A stretch of DNA of 49,419 nt. Origin: Polychytrium aggregatum (taxonomy: Eukaryota; Chytridiomycota; Chytridiomycetes; Polychytriales). The position numbers and the translations under genes were made by a program. The DNA lies in contig NW_026516419.1 in the NCBI RefSeq assembly GCF_025602895.1, positions 1 to 49,419 on the forward strand, given 5' to 3'. The notes beneath the pieces were generated by a model that was not told the origin of the DNA, searched no databases, and saw nothing but the letters and a program-made list of their open reading frames with translations. Positions 35,003-49,419 of the stretch are shown here, piece after piece (position 1 is the stretch's first letter; each line of letters starts with the position of its first letter).

Positions 35003-36704
35003 ATGGATCGATATAAAACCATTGCAAAGGTGCTCGCTATCAGGGTGCTCCGGGCGTGCCTGCACCGCAGTTCTCTCACGACCGACCGGCTTCACCATGC
35101 TCATAGTGGCGCCCACCCTGCCATGCGGCTATGCTCGGTTACTAGATCGGCGAAGGTGCCCACGGCGTTGTTCTGAAGGCAACCTTCATAGAGACTGGGG
35201 AGGTGGTGGCCCTCAAGAAGATTCCCCTCACTCGCCCGGTCGAAGAAGGCATCCCGAACACAATCCTGCGCGAGATCAAGGCGCTGCAGCAACTGAACCA
35301 CCAGAACGTAAGTGTGATAACCACCCGGCATGAAGGCGCGGCTGTATCTGCGTCAAGGCCGGCACCGACATTGGCAGCGGCATTCGTTGGCCGTCTCACG
35401 CAATTGCTCGTTTGGGCCTGCGCAGGTCGTCAAGTTGCGGGAGGTGTTTCCGTCTGGCCCTTCGTTTGTCCTTGTCTTTGAGTACATGCTCTCGGATCTG
35501 TCCGAGGTCTTGCGTAACTCTCCAAGTCCGCTCACTGAGGCTCAGGTCAAGGCGTACATGTTGATGCTCCTCAAGGGCATTGCCTACTGCCACGCCAATA
35601 ACATTATGCACCGGGATCTGAAGCCGGCAAACCTCCTCATCAGCCCCACGGGCGTCCTGAAGCTCGCCGACTTTGGTTTGGCGCGTGTGCATTCAACAGA
35701 GAGCATCAAGCGGCCGTACAGTCATCAAGTGGCGACGAGGTATCAATGCGCGAGGCGAAGACGACGGCCAAAAATCCAGCTTTGTGGATCGCTAATGGGA
35801 GTGGGCAAGGCGAGCCTCGAGGCATGTCGCTGATTCTCCTGCATGTTTCCACGCGCTCATCGCTTCGTGTCTGTTATCCGCCTGCAGATGGTATCGAGCG
35901 CCCGAGTTGCTCTATGGGGCTCGCCGATACGATGTCGGGGTCGACTTGTGGGCCGTGGGATGCATTTTTGGGGAGCTACTCAACCACTCGCCCATCTTTC
36001 CGGGCCAGAACGATATTGACCAGCTCTACCAGGTCCTGAGCATTCTGGGGACGCCGACCAAAGAAATATGGCCAGTTGAGTTTTGTTGATTGCGGGGTCT
36101 GGAGGCGCTGGGTTCATGGACCGCCCGAGGCCATGTTGGTTGGTGGAAGCTGCACGCCGACTGGGTTAGCAGATCAATCCGCTCTGCCCAATGACGACCG
36201 TTATCTCAATGCCTGCTCGGATGTGATGCATCGACAGGAGCTGGAGGACTTGCCTGACTACAACAAGATCCAGTTCGATATGATGCCCGCGGTCTCGTTT
36301 GACCATGTTTGCCCCGACGCCTCGCCAGAGGCAGCCGAGCTGCTGGGCAAGTTCCTGGTGTATCCCAGCGCCAAGCGAATCTCAGCAAGCGAGGTATACG
36401 GAGAGCTTGTGGGCGTGGCGGATGTTGGTCCTGGCTCATGAGCTGGCCAGTGCATTTGTTGCAGACACAAAGACAGCGGCCTCAGGGGGAGTGTCCGATG
36501 CTGCCGGCCACCATAAGCCATGTTTGAATCCATTGTTGATCCCATCGTTTGTCGACTTAGGCTCTGCTCGATCCGTATTTCTTCAGCCAGCCGCTGCCGG
36601 CCCACCACCTCGAGTTGCCCATTCCAAAGCGCCAGGCCCGCGAGCAATTCGATGTCGACAAGCCGCTCGACTGGATATTCTTTTCTGCGGCCAACGACGA
36701 GTAG
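35003..36704 (+). CDS. CDK20: CDK20 (CCRK / LF2-type) protein kinase
   Basis: Six exons close to 329 aa: 35003-35029, 35146-35307, 35426-35739, 35888-36074, 36238-36393 and 36561-36704. Kinase motifs: IGEGAHGVV glycine loop, VALKK (about K33), [10 protein letters not shown] (about D127), ADFGLARV (about D145) and [23 protein letters not shown]20 hallmarks are [11 protein letters not shown] instead of the CDK1-type sequence, [12 protein letters not shown] and the tail [13 protein letters not shown]. In other flagellates this kinase controls flagellar length and assembly (LF2 in Chlamydomonas, CCRK in animals), which fits the zoosporic setting. Exon 1 is only 27 nt (MDRYKTIAK). The intron 4 donor is GTTGAG. 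Head-to-head with BNA6, convergent with COQ10. Confidence 0.95.
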
Positions 36705-36832
36705 AGGTGCCCTGGCCGTCGGGAGCAACACCGTTGCTGCATCCCAAGACCGAGGAATACCGGATCATCGGCCGGGCATGCGCTTTATTCCGAATGCCGA
36801 TCTATCTAGAACCAAACTTGATGATGGTGCCC

Positions 36833-37807
36833 TCAACGCCGACCGTAGACTTCTTGAGCGCGCTTCTCGAATGCCGTCACCATGAGTCTACTGGTTTCGG
36901 TAAAGAAGGAAGAGGCAGCCTGGGCATACAGCGGCGATCGGAACTCAAAGTCGATAAAGAAATCAACGTGGCAACTTGGATAATCGCACGGCAATACATC
37001 GCCCCTGGCTTCAGCGGGAACGTTCGGGGTGAATCGCCAGGTGTTGATAAGCTTGCGGAAGAGATGGGAGTTTGAGGCGACGGCCTTGTGCATTTCAGCG
37101 GGGTAGAAGTATCGGCTCAGTAAAGGGCGGGATCGGGGATGAAGAGTGCGGGAGAACTTGGCAGCCAGAGCAGTGGCTTATAGGAGCGCACGCCGTTCAA
37201 AGAAACAGTGTGCACGCCTGAAATCACGGAGGTGCAAATCATGATATGGCGGAAGGCCTCGCTGCCATCCAGCCCAACCATGAGCGATCGAGGCCCAAAG
37301 CGATCCGATACCCAAAGCCGTTCGAGACGCTTCGCACCATCAGTTATGCTATGCAGCAGGTCGGAATACGTGGCTTCGCCAAGTTACCTGCACCATATCG
37401 TACTCGCAGCAGGTCACCGTCGATGTGTATCGCTCCTTCATGGCGCTGAATCCAATGACAAGATCGGCTTTCATGATTTTCTTCCGGGGGGAAATTACTG
37501 TGGAGGTCGAGCCAGCAGCCGAGGCCGGGCTGCCCGACGGAGGCTTGAAGCGAGCATCCGTGGGAATTTCTGCAGACGACAACACGATCGATTCGACGCA
37601 ATAGGGAAGGAACTTGGAGTATTGATCGACATCCGAGACAATGTCGTAGAGCTGCCGCTGCGAAAAGTTCATGAGCCGCCGCTCTCGGTGCTCCTTGGCC
37701 AGCGACGTTAGCGGTGCTGGAAAGTTGAAAAAGGACCTTGTCGGAGCCTGCAGCCGAGGCCTCGGGCGAGCGGCCACAGCCAGGGCCGGCAGCGACAGAC
37801 AGGTCAT
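36833..37807 (-). CDS. COQ10: Coenzyme Q-binding protein COQ10, mitochondrial
   Basis: Two exons (37807-37388, 37084-36833) close to 223 aa. An Arg-rich, acid-free N terminus (MTCLSLPALAVAARPRPRLQ) is a good mitochondrial presequence. The START-like/polyketide-cyclase fold is shown by FSQRQLYDIVSDVDQYSKFL, PYCVES, ADLVIGFSAMKERYTS, LINTWRFTP and FFIDFEFRSPLYAQAASSFF. COQ10 binds ubiquinone in the inner membrane and supports its delivery to respiration. An insertion rich in Ser/Pro/Ala/Thr (about 80-110) enlarges one loop relative to typical members. Convergent with CDK20 (128 bp between stops), divergent from SPB1. Confidence 0.95.
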
Positions 37808-38304
37808 TGGCGAGGAGGGTCGGCGGCGGTACGATGCAAGACCAGGTTGTTGCGGCCTGGCTGGGAGTCTCCGCGCAAGAAAATGCGGGAGGCTGCCTGC
37901 GCAGCGACAAGCCGTGCTGGATCATACGGCTGGCCCTGACCACACCGAAAGAGCAGGCACGCACCAGAGCCGGGCCACCGCCTGCCCGGCCGAGGACCGA
38001 CAGCGCATATGCACCTGGCCGGCCGGCCTGTGCGCTTGGGATGCCATCATGTTCATGGGCTCGGCAGGCCTGGGCTGCCCCAGCCGGCCTGTGCCGGTGT
38101 TCTGGGCGGCTGACTCAGCCTCACGTGGACAACTCCGACCTCGGCTGCACTTTTTTTTTTGTTGAGCGCAGCCGCCGTTGGGCACAACGAGAGAACAGGG
38201 CCGCCGAGAGGGCCGACCAACATCGGCCAGCATCCGCCAGACCGCTACGGCATCCACTACAGCATCCCTGCTTGAGCGCACCGACGCAGTAGCAGTCCGC
38301 CAAG
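37808..38304. promoter_or_regulatory. Shared upstream region of COQ10 and SPB1
   Basis: A 497-bp divergent promoter region. A T10-11 run lies near 38152-38161. No other element recognised. Confidence 0.5.
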
Positions 38305-41300
38305 ATGGGTATCGTCAAGAAGCATGCCAAGGGTCGCTTGGATAAATACTACCATATGGCCAAGGAACAGGGCTACCGTGCCCGTTCCGCCTTCAAGCTC
38401 ATCCAGCTGAACAAGAAATACAACTTCCTGGAAAAGGCCAAGGTCCTGGTCGATCTCTGCGCCGCTCCTGGTGGTTGGTACGTATGGTTGCTTTGACTGC
38501 GACGGCACACTGGCGAAGCAAAGGCACACCCGATACGATCCCGAGCAAATCTATTTTTCCTGCAAGAGCATCCGTTCCGCACTGCTCTCCCTCCCATCGA
38601 ATGCAGTCATGTCGGTCGGATAGCTAAATTCAAAGTCTGGTCGATACTCACCCTGCCTCGCAGGCTCCAGGTTGCGGCCAAATATATGCCCAAGCCCAAC
38701 ATCATCATCGGTCTCGATCTGGCTCCGATCCGTCCGATACCTGGCGTCATAACCTTTGTCGAGGACATTACTACCGCCAAATGCCGGACGACAATCAAGG
38801 CGGAGCTAAAGACCTGGAAGGCTGACGTTTTCCTGCACGATGGTGCCCCGAACGTCGGTACCGCCTGGCTGCAGGATGCCTTCCAGCAGTCGGAGCTCGT
38901 TTTGGCGTCGTTGAAGCTGGCGACCGAGTTCCTGGGGCCCAACGGCACCTTTGTCACCAAGGTCTTTCGATCCAAGGATTACAACAAACTGATGTGGGTC
39001 TTCAACCAGCTCTTCTCCCGAGTCGAGGCTACCAAGCCGGCATCGTCCCGTAATGTCTCTGCTGAGATCTTCGTGGTCTGCCAGGGCTACTTGGCACCCA
39101 AAAAAATCGATCCGAAAATCCTGGATCCCAAGTACGTGTTCAAGGAAGTGGACGACGTCGACGACGCCGAGGACGAAAAGAAAACACAGGAGCGCCACAA
39201 TGCCATCCTGAACGATCTGTTCCACCCAGAGGTAAGTGGCGCCTGCCGTCAACCCTTCGCTGGGATATATCGTCTCGGTTCAATAGCACCGCAGGATACT
39301 TGTACGCTGTTGCCTTGACTGTGTGGCTATGCTGTGCTCAGTCAAGCCAGGGCGTGGATCTGTACTATTGCCGTCGGTCTGCGCGAACATGGCCTCGGTG
39401 TTCGTAGTGAGCTGACGGCTCCTGAATCTGGTAGAAACGCCGTCGACACCGTGATGGCTACGAAGACAACGACTATACTCTACACAAGTCCAACAGCGTC
39501 ACAGAGTTCATCGAGGGCAAGGACTTTATTCCTCTCCTTGCCCGATCGCACGAGCTCAGCTTCAAGAAGGATGAAAATGGCAAAATGTGAGTTTTGGATG
39601 CAGGACAAACTCTGTGCTGCTGCTCGCGGCTCTCATGGCGGCTCCTGCTGGTCGGCGGATGGAATTGAGCAGAGCAGCGCTGGCGCTCGGCAATATTCGA
39701 GTATGGGGGGTTCGCTGAACCGAGTCGTCTGGCTTGAGCACCGAGCATGGTTCTAAGTTGATATGCGCCTCATCTTGTTAGTTATGAAAAGCACCCGCTT
39801 ACTACCGAGGAGATCAAGGAATGCCTCTCGGACTTGCGAGTGCTGGGTAAAAAGGATTTTAAAACCCTACTCAAATGGCGCGAGGAGATTCGCGTGTCGT
39901 GTGGCCTGGACAAGTCCCGCCAACAGAAGCGCCAAGAAGCCGAGGAGAAGGCCAGGCTAGAGGCCGAGACCAGCCAGGACAAAGAGGAGGACGTCGAGGA
40001 TGAGGTACAGCGTCAATCCAATCTCCTCAATATCCAGCTGAAGCGGCAGATGCGAAAGGTCAAAGACAAGCGCGCCAAGCAGCTTCTCAAGATGCAAATG
40101 GGCATGACAACCCCGATGGACATTGGTCTGGAGGCCGAGCACGGTATCGGTGGCCTCGATGTGGACGACGGATCGGGCTTGTTTGACTGGAAGAAAGTCG
40201 GCGATGTAAGTGCACCGCATGCATGACAGCTATGAGACAGCGCCACGAACAACGGGCGACGAGCCGCGTTCGACAGGATCACTGACAGAGGCATCAACGA
40301 CACCAGGCCAGCAACACACTTGGCAAAGCTCGAAGGGGAGAGTTTGAGGAGTTTGAGAGCGATGAGAGCGACGATGCCGCCGAGGACGACGATGACGAGG
40401 AGGACGAAGTCCTTGATTCGGACGAAGAGACGGCGCAAAAGGTTCAGTGGCTCGAGAATGATCTCGACCAAATGTAAGTTATCGCATCTATCGCTCGAAT
40501 ACCCACCGGTGCTCCTCGCACGACTGACATCATCGATGTCTGCTGCGGGATTCCACACCAAGGTACGAGAATTACAAGTCCCGCAAGCTCGAGAAGGACC
40601 CTAAGGCCAAGGTTGCCCAGCAGAAGGAAGGCGCCAAAGCCAAGTTCGAAGAATGGTACGGATCTGAGTACGACAAAAGTATCCGTGACCTTGGCAAGGA
40701 CGACGATGACGACGAGGAGGGCGGCGAGAGACAAGGCTCCGACGACGACAGCGAATATAGCTCGTGGGGTGACGAGAGCGAGGACGAGCGTAAGCCGACA
40801 AAGAAAGGTGCCGCCGTGAAGATTGGTGCGAAGCGCACCAAACCCAGTGCGGACAGCGAGGACGAAGACCAGGATGATGCGCCACAGGCACTCTCGAAAA
40901 AAGCCAAGCTCTTCTTCGACAACCCCATCTTCAAGAAGAGCACTGAGCTTGGCCAGAAGCCCAAGCCCGATCAAAAGGGCAAGAACACAAAGAACAAGTC
41001 CAAGCCCAAGGGCATGTTTGATGCTGATCTCGAAAGCGAGAGCGACGACGAGGTGCAAGCGAACCCGCTCCAGGGCTTCTCGGACGATGAAAACGAATTC
41101 GAAGTCGTTAAGGGAGACGAAGTTGGCCCGGACAGTGAGTGCTTCATGAGCTTGACCATCCTGCTCGAGCGAGCGATGGAGGGCTATCGAACGCGAAATG
41201 TGTCGCTTTGCGCTTTGGGAATCCATCATCCTGTCGTTCGCATCCAGTTATTGACCAAGCCAACCCATTTCAATCTACCCTGCTCCATCCAGAGGATCCG

Positions 41301-41969
41301 TTCGCCATCACCAATGCAGTTGGATATACTCTCGCGCAGCAAATGGCTTCGGCCAAGGGCAAGCGCGACCTCCTGGACGACTCGTTCAATCGGTATACGT
41401 TCAACGACCGCGAGGGGCTGCCAGAGTGGTTCCTCAAGGAGGAAGAAAGGTTCAACAAGCCACAGATGCCTGTGACCAAGGAGGCTGTGGAAATCATGCG
41501 GCAGCGCATGCTGGCGCTCAATGCCCGACCGATCAAAAAGATTGCCGAGGCCAAGTTCCGCAAGAAGATGCGTACCCTGCGGCGCCTCGAAAAGTCGCAG
41601 CGCAAGGCCGAGGGCCTGGCCGAGAACGAGGAGCTCAGCGAAAAATCCAAGCTCGAGCAGATCACAAAGCTGATGGACAAGGCCAAATCCAAGTCCAAGC
41701 TGGAGAAGCCCAAGATCAAGCTCGTCGTTGCCCGCGGTGCCCACAGGGGTGTCCAGGGCAGGCCCAAGGGTGTCAAGGGCAAATACAAGGTAAGCGCTTG
41801 TGCAGAGCAGTGGAGATGGACCAACATCGAGCCCTGTACCGCCATCCCACATCCTCATTCATGTGGCTGCTGCTGCTTCATCACGCAGATGGTCGATCCG
41901 AGAATGAAGAAGGAAGTTCGCGCGGAAAAGCGAAAAGCCAAGGAATCCAAGTCCCGACGCCGAAAGTAG
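38305..41969 (+). CDS. SPB1: SPB1 / FTSJ3, 27S pre-rRNA 2'-O-methyltransferase
   Basis: Eight exons close to 892 aa: 38305-38477, 38664-39231, 39435-39586, 39782-40205, 40307-40473, 40563-41134, 41248-41789 and 41889-41969. The N-terminal RrmJ/FtsJ domain starts [19 protein letters not shown] motif [12 protein letters not shown] is rebuilt across intron 1. The K-D-K-E catalytic tetrad is visible as SAFK, LHDGAPN, FVTKVFR and SAEIFVV. The middle has acidic tracts ([23 protein letters not shown]). The Spb1 C-terminal domain ([39 protein letters not shown]) and a Lys/Arg tail ([13 protein letters not shown]) follow. It methylates 25S rRNA precursors in the nucleolus. Adjacent GAR1 is also an rRNA-modification factor. 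Confidence 0.96.
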
Positions 41970-42246
41970 ACAGCCACCACCTCCGTGATCGACAAGACGG
42001 CACAGCGTCGCCCGACGCTTTAGTCCGAGTCATGGCATATTTGGAATACATCATCCAAGACACCCGCTGTTAGCAAAGCGAGAGGGCAAGTGCGAGAGTG
42101 AGCAGACCCACTCGATTCAGGCAATGCCATAAATTAAAAGATATAGGGTCAAGCGGTCAATACAAAATGAGAAGGAATGGGAAAGGAAATGCGAGAGCAG
42201 CAGAAGACATGGACGCCGTGTCGCCAAAAGCTGGCTGTGCTGCTCC
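41970..42246. other. Convergent intergenic region SPB1/GAR1
   Basis: 277 bp between the two stop codons. 3' flanks only. Confidence 0.5.
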
Positions 42247-44227
42247 TTACTGTCCTCGGCCACGTCCACCGAAGCCTCCTCGGCCGCCGCTAAATCCGCC
42301 ACGGCCGCCACTAAATCCGCCACTAAATCCGCCACGGCCGCCTGCACCTCCACGACCGCCGCCAAAGCCTCCACGGCCGCCAGCTCCTCCGCGACCACCA
42401 CCAAATCCACCGCGGCCGCCAGCGCCACCACGACCACGGCCTCCACCAAATCCACCGCGACCGCCACGGCCGCCGCGCTTCTCGACCATGCCTGGGAATA
42501 GCGAAACAATCTCGTTAGAATAGTATCGCAGAGCACACACACATATGCATGCACATACACGAGCTCGACAACGACTGCAGGTCAAAGGACAGCCGTTGGC
42601 CAACGTAAATCCGTGCGCTCATACCTTGGCGACCCAGTGGCTTCTCGACTGAGGTTTCATAGGCGGTTGTGGTTGTAGTTGTGGCGCAGAAAGGAACAGA
42701 AAGAGCGGGTGAGAACCGCTGCCTCGACACGAGGGCAGCGATGGCTGGGTGGATCAACCCGTTGACATGGCAGCGAGATGGCCGCGGTCCATCATGGAGG
42801 CTCGACCAAATGACTTTCGCCATGGACATGGCCTTTGAGTGCCCGTACCTTTGCCGCCAGCAGTCTTAGGCTTGGGCAGGAATCGCTCTAGTGGCAAAAG
42901 CTTGTCGGGGGCGATGAAAACCTTGTCATCCTTCTTGAACGAGGTGGCGACAACGCCATCCTGGACCTTCACGGTGAAGTACACTTCGTTGATGGGACCA
43001 AGGATTTCGTCGACCTTGCCGATCTGGGTCTTGTTCTCGAGGTAGATGGGGGCATTGAAGTAGGGAACCTGATGGGGGCAAGAGCGGACAGATCAAGTTA
43101 GGAAAGGCTGCGATTTGATTGAGGCAAGCGTGAAGAGCCATACACAGCTCCAGCAACGATGACGACAACCAAGCCACTCTCTGGAGGCGAAACAGAGGAT
43201 TTGTTTTGCAGCACGAGTACCTTTTCGTTCACACTTTTGCAGACCATTTCGCCTTCACAAGGATGCACGAAAACACCCATGGCTGCGTGATCGGGGCAGA
43301 ATGTGGCGTGATCGGTCAGTATGCAGGAGGCGAGCGATACACATTGGCAAATCAAGTAAAGAAGCACCCGACGACAGCCAGTACAGCCTCGGCTGTAGAA
43401 AAGACAACGCAATGGCGCTGCTGCAAAAGAGGCACGAGAGCCACAGTGCAGCAACTCATAGCGCAGAAATGACGGCTATGATAGCTGTGAGATCATAGCA
43501 AAACAGGCTCCAATGTCCGGCGAACGGCTGTCAATGTTGTGGCAGCTCGCTGACGGGCCAGATCCAGACGCCGAGCTCGAATCAGAGCTGCAGCTCTGCC
43601 AAGCTGCCCAAAGGCCGCAGTGTCGGATGGTGAGCAGCATAGGTCGAAATCTTGGAGTTGCCAGTGTTTGAGAGTCAGGTGGAATCCACTTCCGCTCATT
43701 ATGAGTGTCGCTGAGATGGCGTCCTCCAACGGCGATATGCGTCCAGCATAGATATCCGGGATATGATCATCGGCATGGTTGTCTGGCCACAGGTGACAGT
43801 TCCAAGATAGTCGTGTGACATGCTCGACTGAATGATCCACATCGTGGATGATCTGGTCCAGGTACATCCTGTCGTCCGGTCTTTTCCGATCTTCTCCCAT
43901 CCTGCAGTATCCGATCGGTGGTATCTTTGATCGTGCCGAGTCGATATGCCATACCAAGTGGAGCAGCCTCCCACTCTGCCGTCAAGCGTTTTAAAGCGAG
44001 CCAATAACATGCCGCTGTGATGCCACTCCACCAATGATTGACAGGCTTCCAGAGCGATCAAGACGGCCACGAAGAAGGCAGCGGGTTCAAAGATTGCGGC
44101 GAGTGGGCAAGCAGAGTGAAATGCACTTACGCAGAACGGTGTCCGGCGGGCCAACCGGACCACTGAATCCACCACGACCGCCGAATCCACCACGACCTCG
44201 ACTGCCGCCACGTCCTCCTCGGTTCAT
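42247..44227 (-). CDS. GAR1: GAR1, H/ACA snoRNP protein
   Basis: Five exons close to 215 aa: 44227-44131, 43282-43221, 43068-42849, 42648-42625 and 42491-42247. GAR1 is a core protein of H/ACA RNPs, which pseudouridylate rRNA. The central domain has [48 protein letters not shown] and [17 protein letters not shown] boxes flank it: a short N-terminal one ([15 protein letters not shown]) and a long C-terminal one of GGRGGF units. Exon 4 is a 24-nt microexon set by phase; its residues are not conserved, so it is less certain. Intron 1 is 848 nt, far longer than its neighbours, and contains an unexplained ORF. Confidence 0.94.
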
Positions 44228-44895
44228 TTTTTTTGGAATATGCTCTCGTTCGACGGACAAAAGGTGCTTGGGAGCTGCAAGGGACGGTCAAGCGGCTGCT
44301 GGAGGGATGAGAACGCCTGGATCTGGCTCGATCGGAACCAAGAAAAAAAGCCAGCGAAGGAAATGAAGAATTAATTTACAGTCACGTGTCAGCCGAGACA
44401 CGCTCCTCGCTCGGCGCTCTCGTTGCGCTCTCGTTGCGCGAAGAGGCCGACGATCAGGTCTGCGAAGGATGGACAGCATCAATACACAGCATGTTGAATT
44501 AGCAATCGTTCGCAGATGCATGGAGTGAGCGGGTACGACGGGGACCAGCGAGCCGCTGCAGATGCAGTCACTGCAGGTCAGGGCAAGAAGACATACCCGG
44601 GATGAGGGAGGAAGAAACCAGGGCAAAGAGCAATACCACTGGAGGACATCGACGGGTGGATTTTCGAGGGGTTTGCCGATCAAAGTCGTCCAATTTCACA
44701 CAACTCTCACCACCCACGCAAGCAACAGCAACAAGTTATTCGTGTGTGAATATGTCCCGCTCATCAATATATTCAGGATCATGGCGATATCGCCGTCGGT
44801 TGTAAACACAGCAGGTGCAGCGGCGTCGTTAGGGCCTGGGACCTCGAGATGCCCAGTATCCCTCGAAGGGTTGAATCTCGGAATGCGTCGCCGGC
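44228..44895. other. Intergenic between GAR1 start and MMM1 stop
   Basis: GAR1 promoter and MMM1 3' flank. No gene recognised. Confidence 0.5.
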
Positions 44896-46610
44896 TCAGC
44901 CCAATTGAGCTGCTGAGGCCTCGTCGCTCGAACTCTCAGGATCGGCCTCACGCCGTCTGTTCCAGAGGCCATCGGTTTCCTTCGGGATGCTGTCCTCGGC
45001 AGGAGCTGGGTCCTTCTCCTTTGGCGGAGCCGCAGGCTTGGGAATCGTTGGCAGATAGACCTTGTGGAAGCATGGATAGACGATCGTTTCGATGAAGACC
45101 GATTGTAGCTTGGAGGTGATGATCGACGTTAGCTTGGGCAGGTCCTTAACCTTGGTGCGATGTCCAAGCAGCGAGCGGACTTCAAACTCAAGCATAAAGT
45201 CCTCCAAGATAGATATCGACAGATAGGTTTGCGAGTTGTCTGGGAGTGTGACGAACTCGAGGGCAAGCTTCGGATAGCGATCGTCAAGAGGGGAGGCACA
45301 TCGGTTGAGCACAGAGGACCCGCCGAGGGCAAGATTGGATGTCGGAGTAGATATCGATAGGGTACAAGCCAGTGCGGATCCGAGGGACACGGGTTAGCGA
45401 AAGGTGAAGTGGTGAACAAGAGGCGAACATGCGTTGGACATGGGGGGTGAGTAGCTCCCACGATTACGATGTGCTTCGCTATGGGCCATGACATACCGTT
45501 CCAGAAAACTTGACAATCGACAAAGACAGAGAAACAGGCAGCGACGCAGTATAGGCTTTGGGCCAGTTGATGAGGACTTGTGTGTCGATGCCGATGGTGA
45601 TCTGGTCGTTGTACTCAAAGCCTATCTCGGCACGCTGTGGTGGGCATGCCGAGTCGTGCCGGTTCGAGAACAAGCGCAAGCGATTCCATTCCCCAAGTCG
45701 GTGGAGTGTTTTGGTCAGTTACATAGTCGCTCGTGGTCCCGTAGAGTCGGACTGGTGGGAGGGTGTTGTGGGAGGGAGGGAGGTAGAAGCCAAGTGCATG
45801 GAATGTGATTGACGGCCGCTGTAGCGAAGGCAGAGACGCACTTGGGGCTATCCACGCACCAGATTTGTTGTATACTCGACGTATCGGATCTTGGCATCCT
45901 TGAAGATGGGGTATTGCTCACCGAGCGAAAACTCGGTAATAGCAACATGGCCTAGGAAGCTGGGCCTGCGAGACGAGTCCGTTTGGTCCGATGGCCCGTT
46001 GATGGCTTCGTCGATGAGCGATATGATTCGATCGTTGAACTCTTTGTCGCTGCGATACTTTGATATGATCTGGGCCAGGATGACATTCAGCCACTTGAGG
46101 GTTTCGCTCGGCTGGGAATTGATGTCGTACTGGGTCTTGGAGACGATCTGAGCCTCGTAGATGTTTGGATTGGCAGAGGCCGCGAGCTGCACCGAGAAGA
46201 TAGAGCCTGCGTAAGCCGGGGCAAAGTGCTCGGGCGCTAACGACCTGCAGTAGGCCGGCAAGGTCGTGCGGGCTGGTGGGCTAACAAGCCGCTGGAGTTG
46301 TTCAGTCGCCCGCTGGCGGACTGCTCGCTGCTCGCTGCTTCGTCCATGGTGAGCGGCTTTGCTCGAACTCGGGCAGCGGACATACTTTGGACTGGAAGCG
46401 TCTGCGATTGCGCCTCCTTTTGGCGATCTCGATCTTGGTCTCGCCGCCACTCCGCAGCAGGAACACCTTGAGCAGGAAGAAGATCAAGATGCAGAGGATG
46501 ATCTGGCCGGCGATGAAGCCCTTGATGAACTCCTTGGAGGCCAAGTTCACGGCAGCCTCAATGGACTTGTCGATGTAGGCCGAGTCGCTTGACCACGAGG
46601 ACGAGGCCAT
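44896..46610 (-). CDS. MMM1: MMM1, ERMES complex subunit (SMP domain)
   Basis: Four exons (46610-46386, 46291-45860, 45634-45497, 45267-44896) all join at phase 0 to 388 aa. One transmembrane helix (about 31-52, GFIAGQIILCILIFFLLKVF) follows a short lumenal N terminus. A basic linker (AKRRRNRRRFQ) comes next. The SMP lipid-transfer domain is shown by ESLKW-type SETLKWLNVILAQIISKYRS, IGFEYNDQITIGIDTQVLIN, VSLSLSIVKFSGT joined to LALEFV, and FEVRSLLGHRTKVKDLPKL. MMM1 is the ER-anchored part of the ER-mitochondria encounter structure that moves phospholipids; this is family knowledge and typically fungal. The C-terminal tail is Pro/Glu/Ser-rich. Confidence 0.95.
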
Positions 46611-47132
46611 GATCGCATTGGGCGCCTGCTGCAGAGGTTGTGGTGTGGAGGCAGAGGCAAGATGCGGTGGGTGGAAGCAAAAGGAGAGAGGAGCGCCGAC
46701 ACCGACGGGGCCAGGAGACGGCGCTCTCCACAAGCCACACGCGCAGGTCGCCAGAGCAGCCCAGCTCGACCATCCGCACCAGCCGGGCAGGCGGGCGACC
46801 GCAGGACGGCGAGCGAAATGCAGTCGAAAGTGGAACGATCAGCGGCCGACGCAGATCTCACCCGTGTTCCGAACAATTGTGATGAGATGCATAGCCCCGA
46901 GTCTGATGAGTGGGAGTCGTCTCTCGCTCGCTGCACCTGACACACTCACGGAGATTGATCATGCCGGATGGACGCACCACCGCGCTTGCAAGGGAGAACG
47001 ATAGATGCCCGCTTCATTGCGCAAACGGTTATATTTGGACGAGACGACAGCCAGGCCACAGCGGCAATCTCAGGACAGAGGGCAGCGTGGCGCAGAGCGC
47101 TCGGAACAGCAAGTTTATGAGGGGGAGAGCAC
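46611..47132. other. Intergenic between MMM1 and alpha-tubulin
   Basis: MMM1 promoter/5'UTR and alpha-tubulin 3' flank. No gene recognised. Confidence 0.5.

Positions 47133-49419
<2,287 letters not shown>

Noticed and set aside
42098..42523. Proline-rich plus-strand ORF with PPRPP repeats
   Set aside because: Antisense of the GAR1 RGG-box exon.

Overview
The window looks like nuclear DNA of a zoosporic (chytrid-type) fungus. Genes are dense and intron-rich, with mostly GT-AG introns. Most can be rebuilt exon by exon because the phases add up. Fungal hallmarks are the ERMES subunit MMM1, BNA6, homoserine kinase THR1 and HAP5/NF-YC. Flagellar hallmarks sit beside them: CFAP210 (CCDC173), the CCRK/LF2-type kinase CDK20 and alpha-tubulin. 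Together they indicate a fungus that still makes flagellated zoospores.

Layout, left to right. 1-226: 5' end of a membrane-protein gene leaving the window (-). 393-502: an 8-bp tandem repeat. 1419-4422: F-box/LRR gene (+). 4632-4805: decayed Fanzor fragment. 5034-7866: JmjC demethylase-like protein with cysteine-rich fingers (-). 8214-11109: S9 serine peptidase (-). 11797-13238: ARF1 (-). 14186-17727: CFAP210 (-). About 18956-19430: second Fanzor relic. 19849-21120: claudin-like four-TM protein (+). 21534-21764: tRNA-Ala, tRNA-Lys and tRNA-Asn (+). 22330-25026: a nearly full-length Fanzor element (-). 25473-27292: NF-YC (+). 28278-29440: THR1 (+). 30098-32012: NRAMP transporter (+). 32548-34336: BNA6 (-). 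35003-36704: CDK20 (+). 36833-37807: COQ10 (-). 38305-41969: SPB1 (+). 42247-44227: GAR1 (-). 44896-46610: MMM1 (-). 47133-48683: alpha-tubulin (-), with frameshifts.

The most notable system is the Fanzor, the eukaryotic TnpB-like RNA-guided nuclease family. The copy at 22.3-25.0 kb has two N-terminal CCHC zinc knuckles, a RuvC-I Asp in a GIDPG motif, the NEFNTS Glu of the rearranged RuvC-II and a CSHC half zinc ribbon. It also carries an in-frame TGA, a probable frameshift near the start and an apparently lost RuvC-III Asp. Two more degraded copies lie within 20 kb. The family has therefore multiplied and decayed in this genome, and this copy is probably a recent pseudogene.

The remaining genes are housekeeping. 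SPB1 and GAR1 are convergent neighbours that both modify rRNA. BNA6/CDK20 and COQ10/SPB1 are head-to-head pairs sharing short intergenic regions. Other points of note: a GC-AG intron, several GTC/GTT splice donors, microexons of 18-30 nt, a long CAG/TAG-type repeat inside a BNA6 intron, and three uncompensated indels within about 140 bp of alpha-tubulin that look like assembly errors or a pseudogene.
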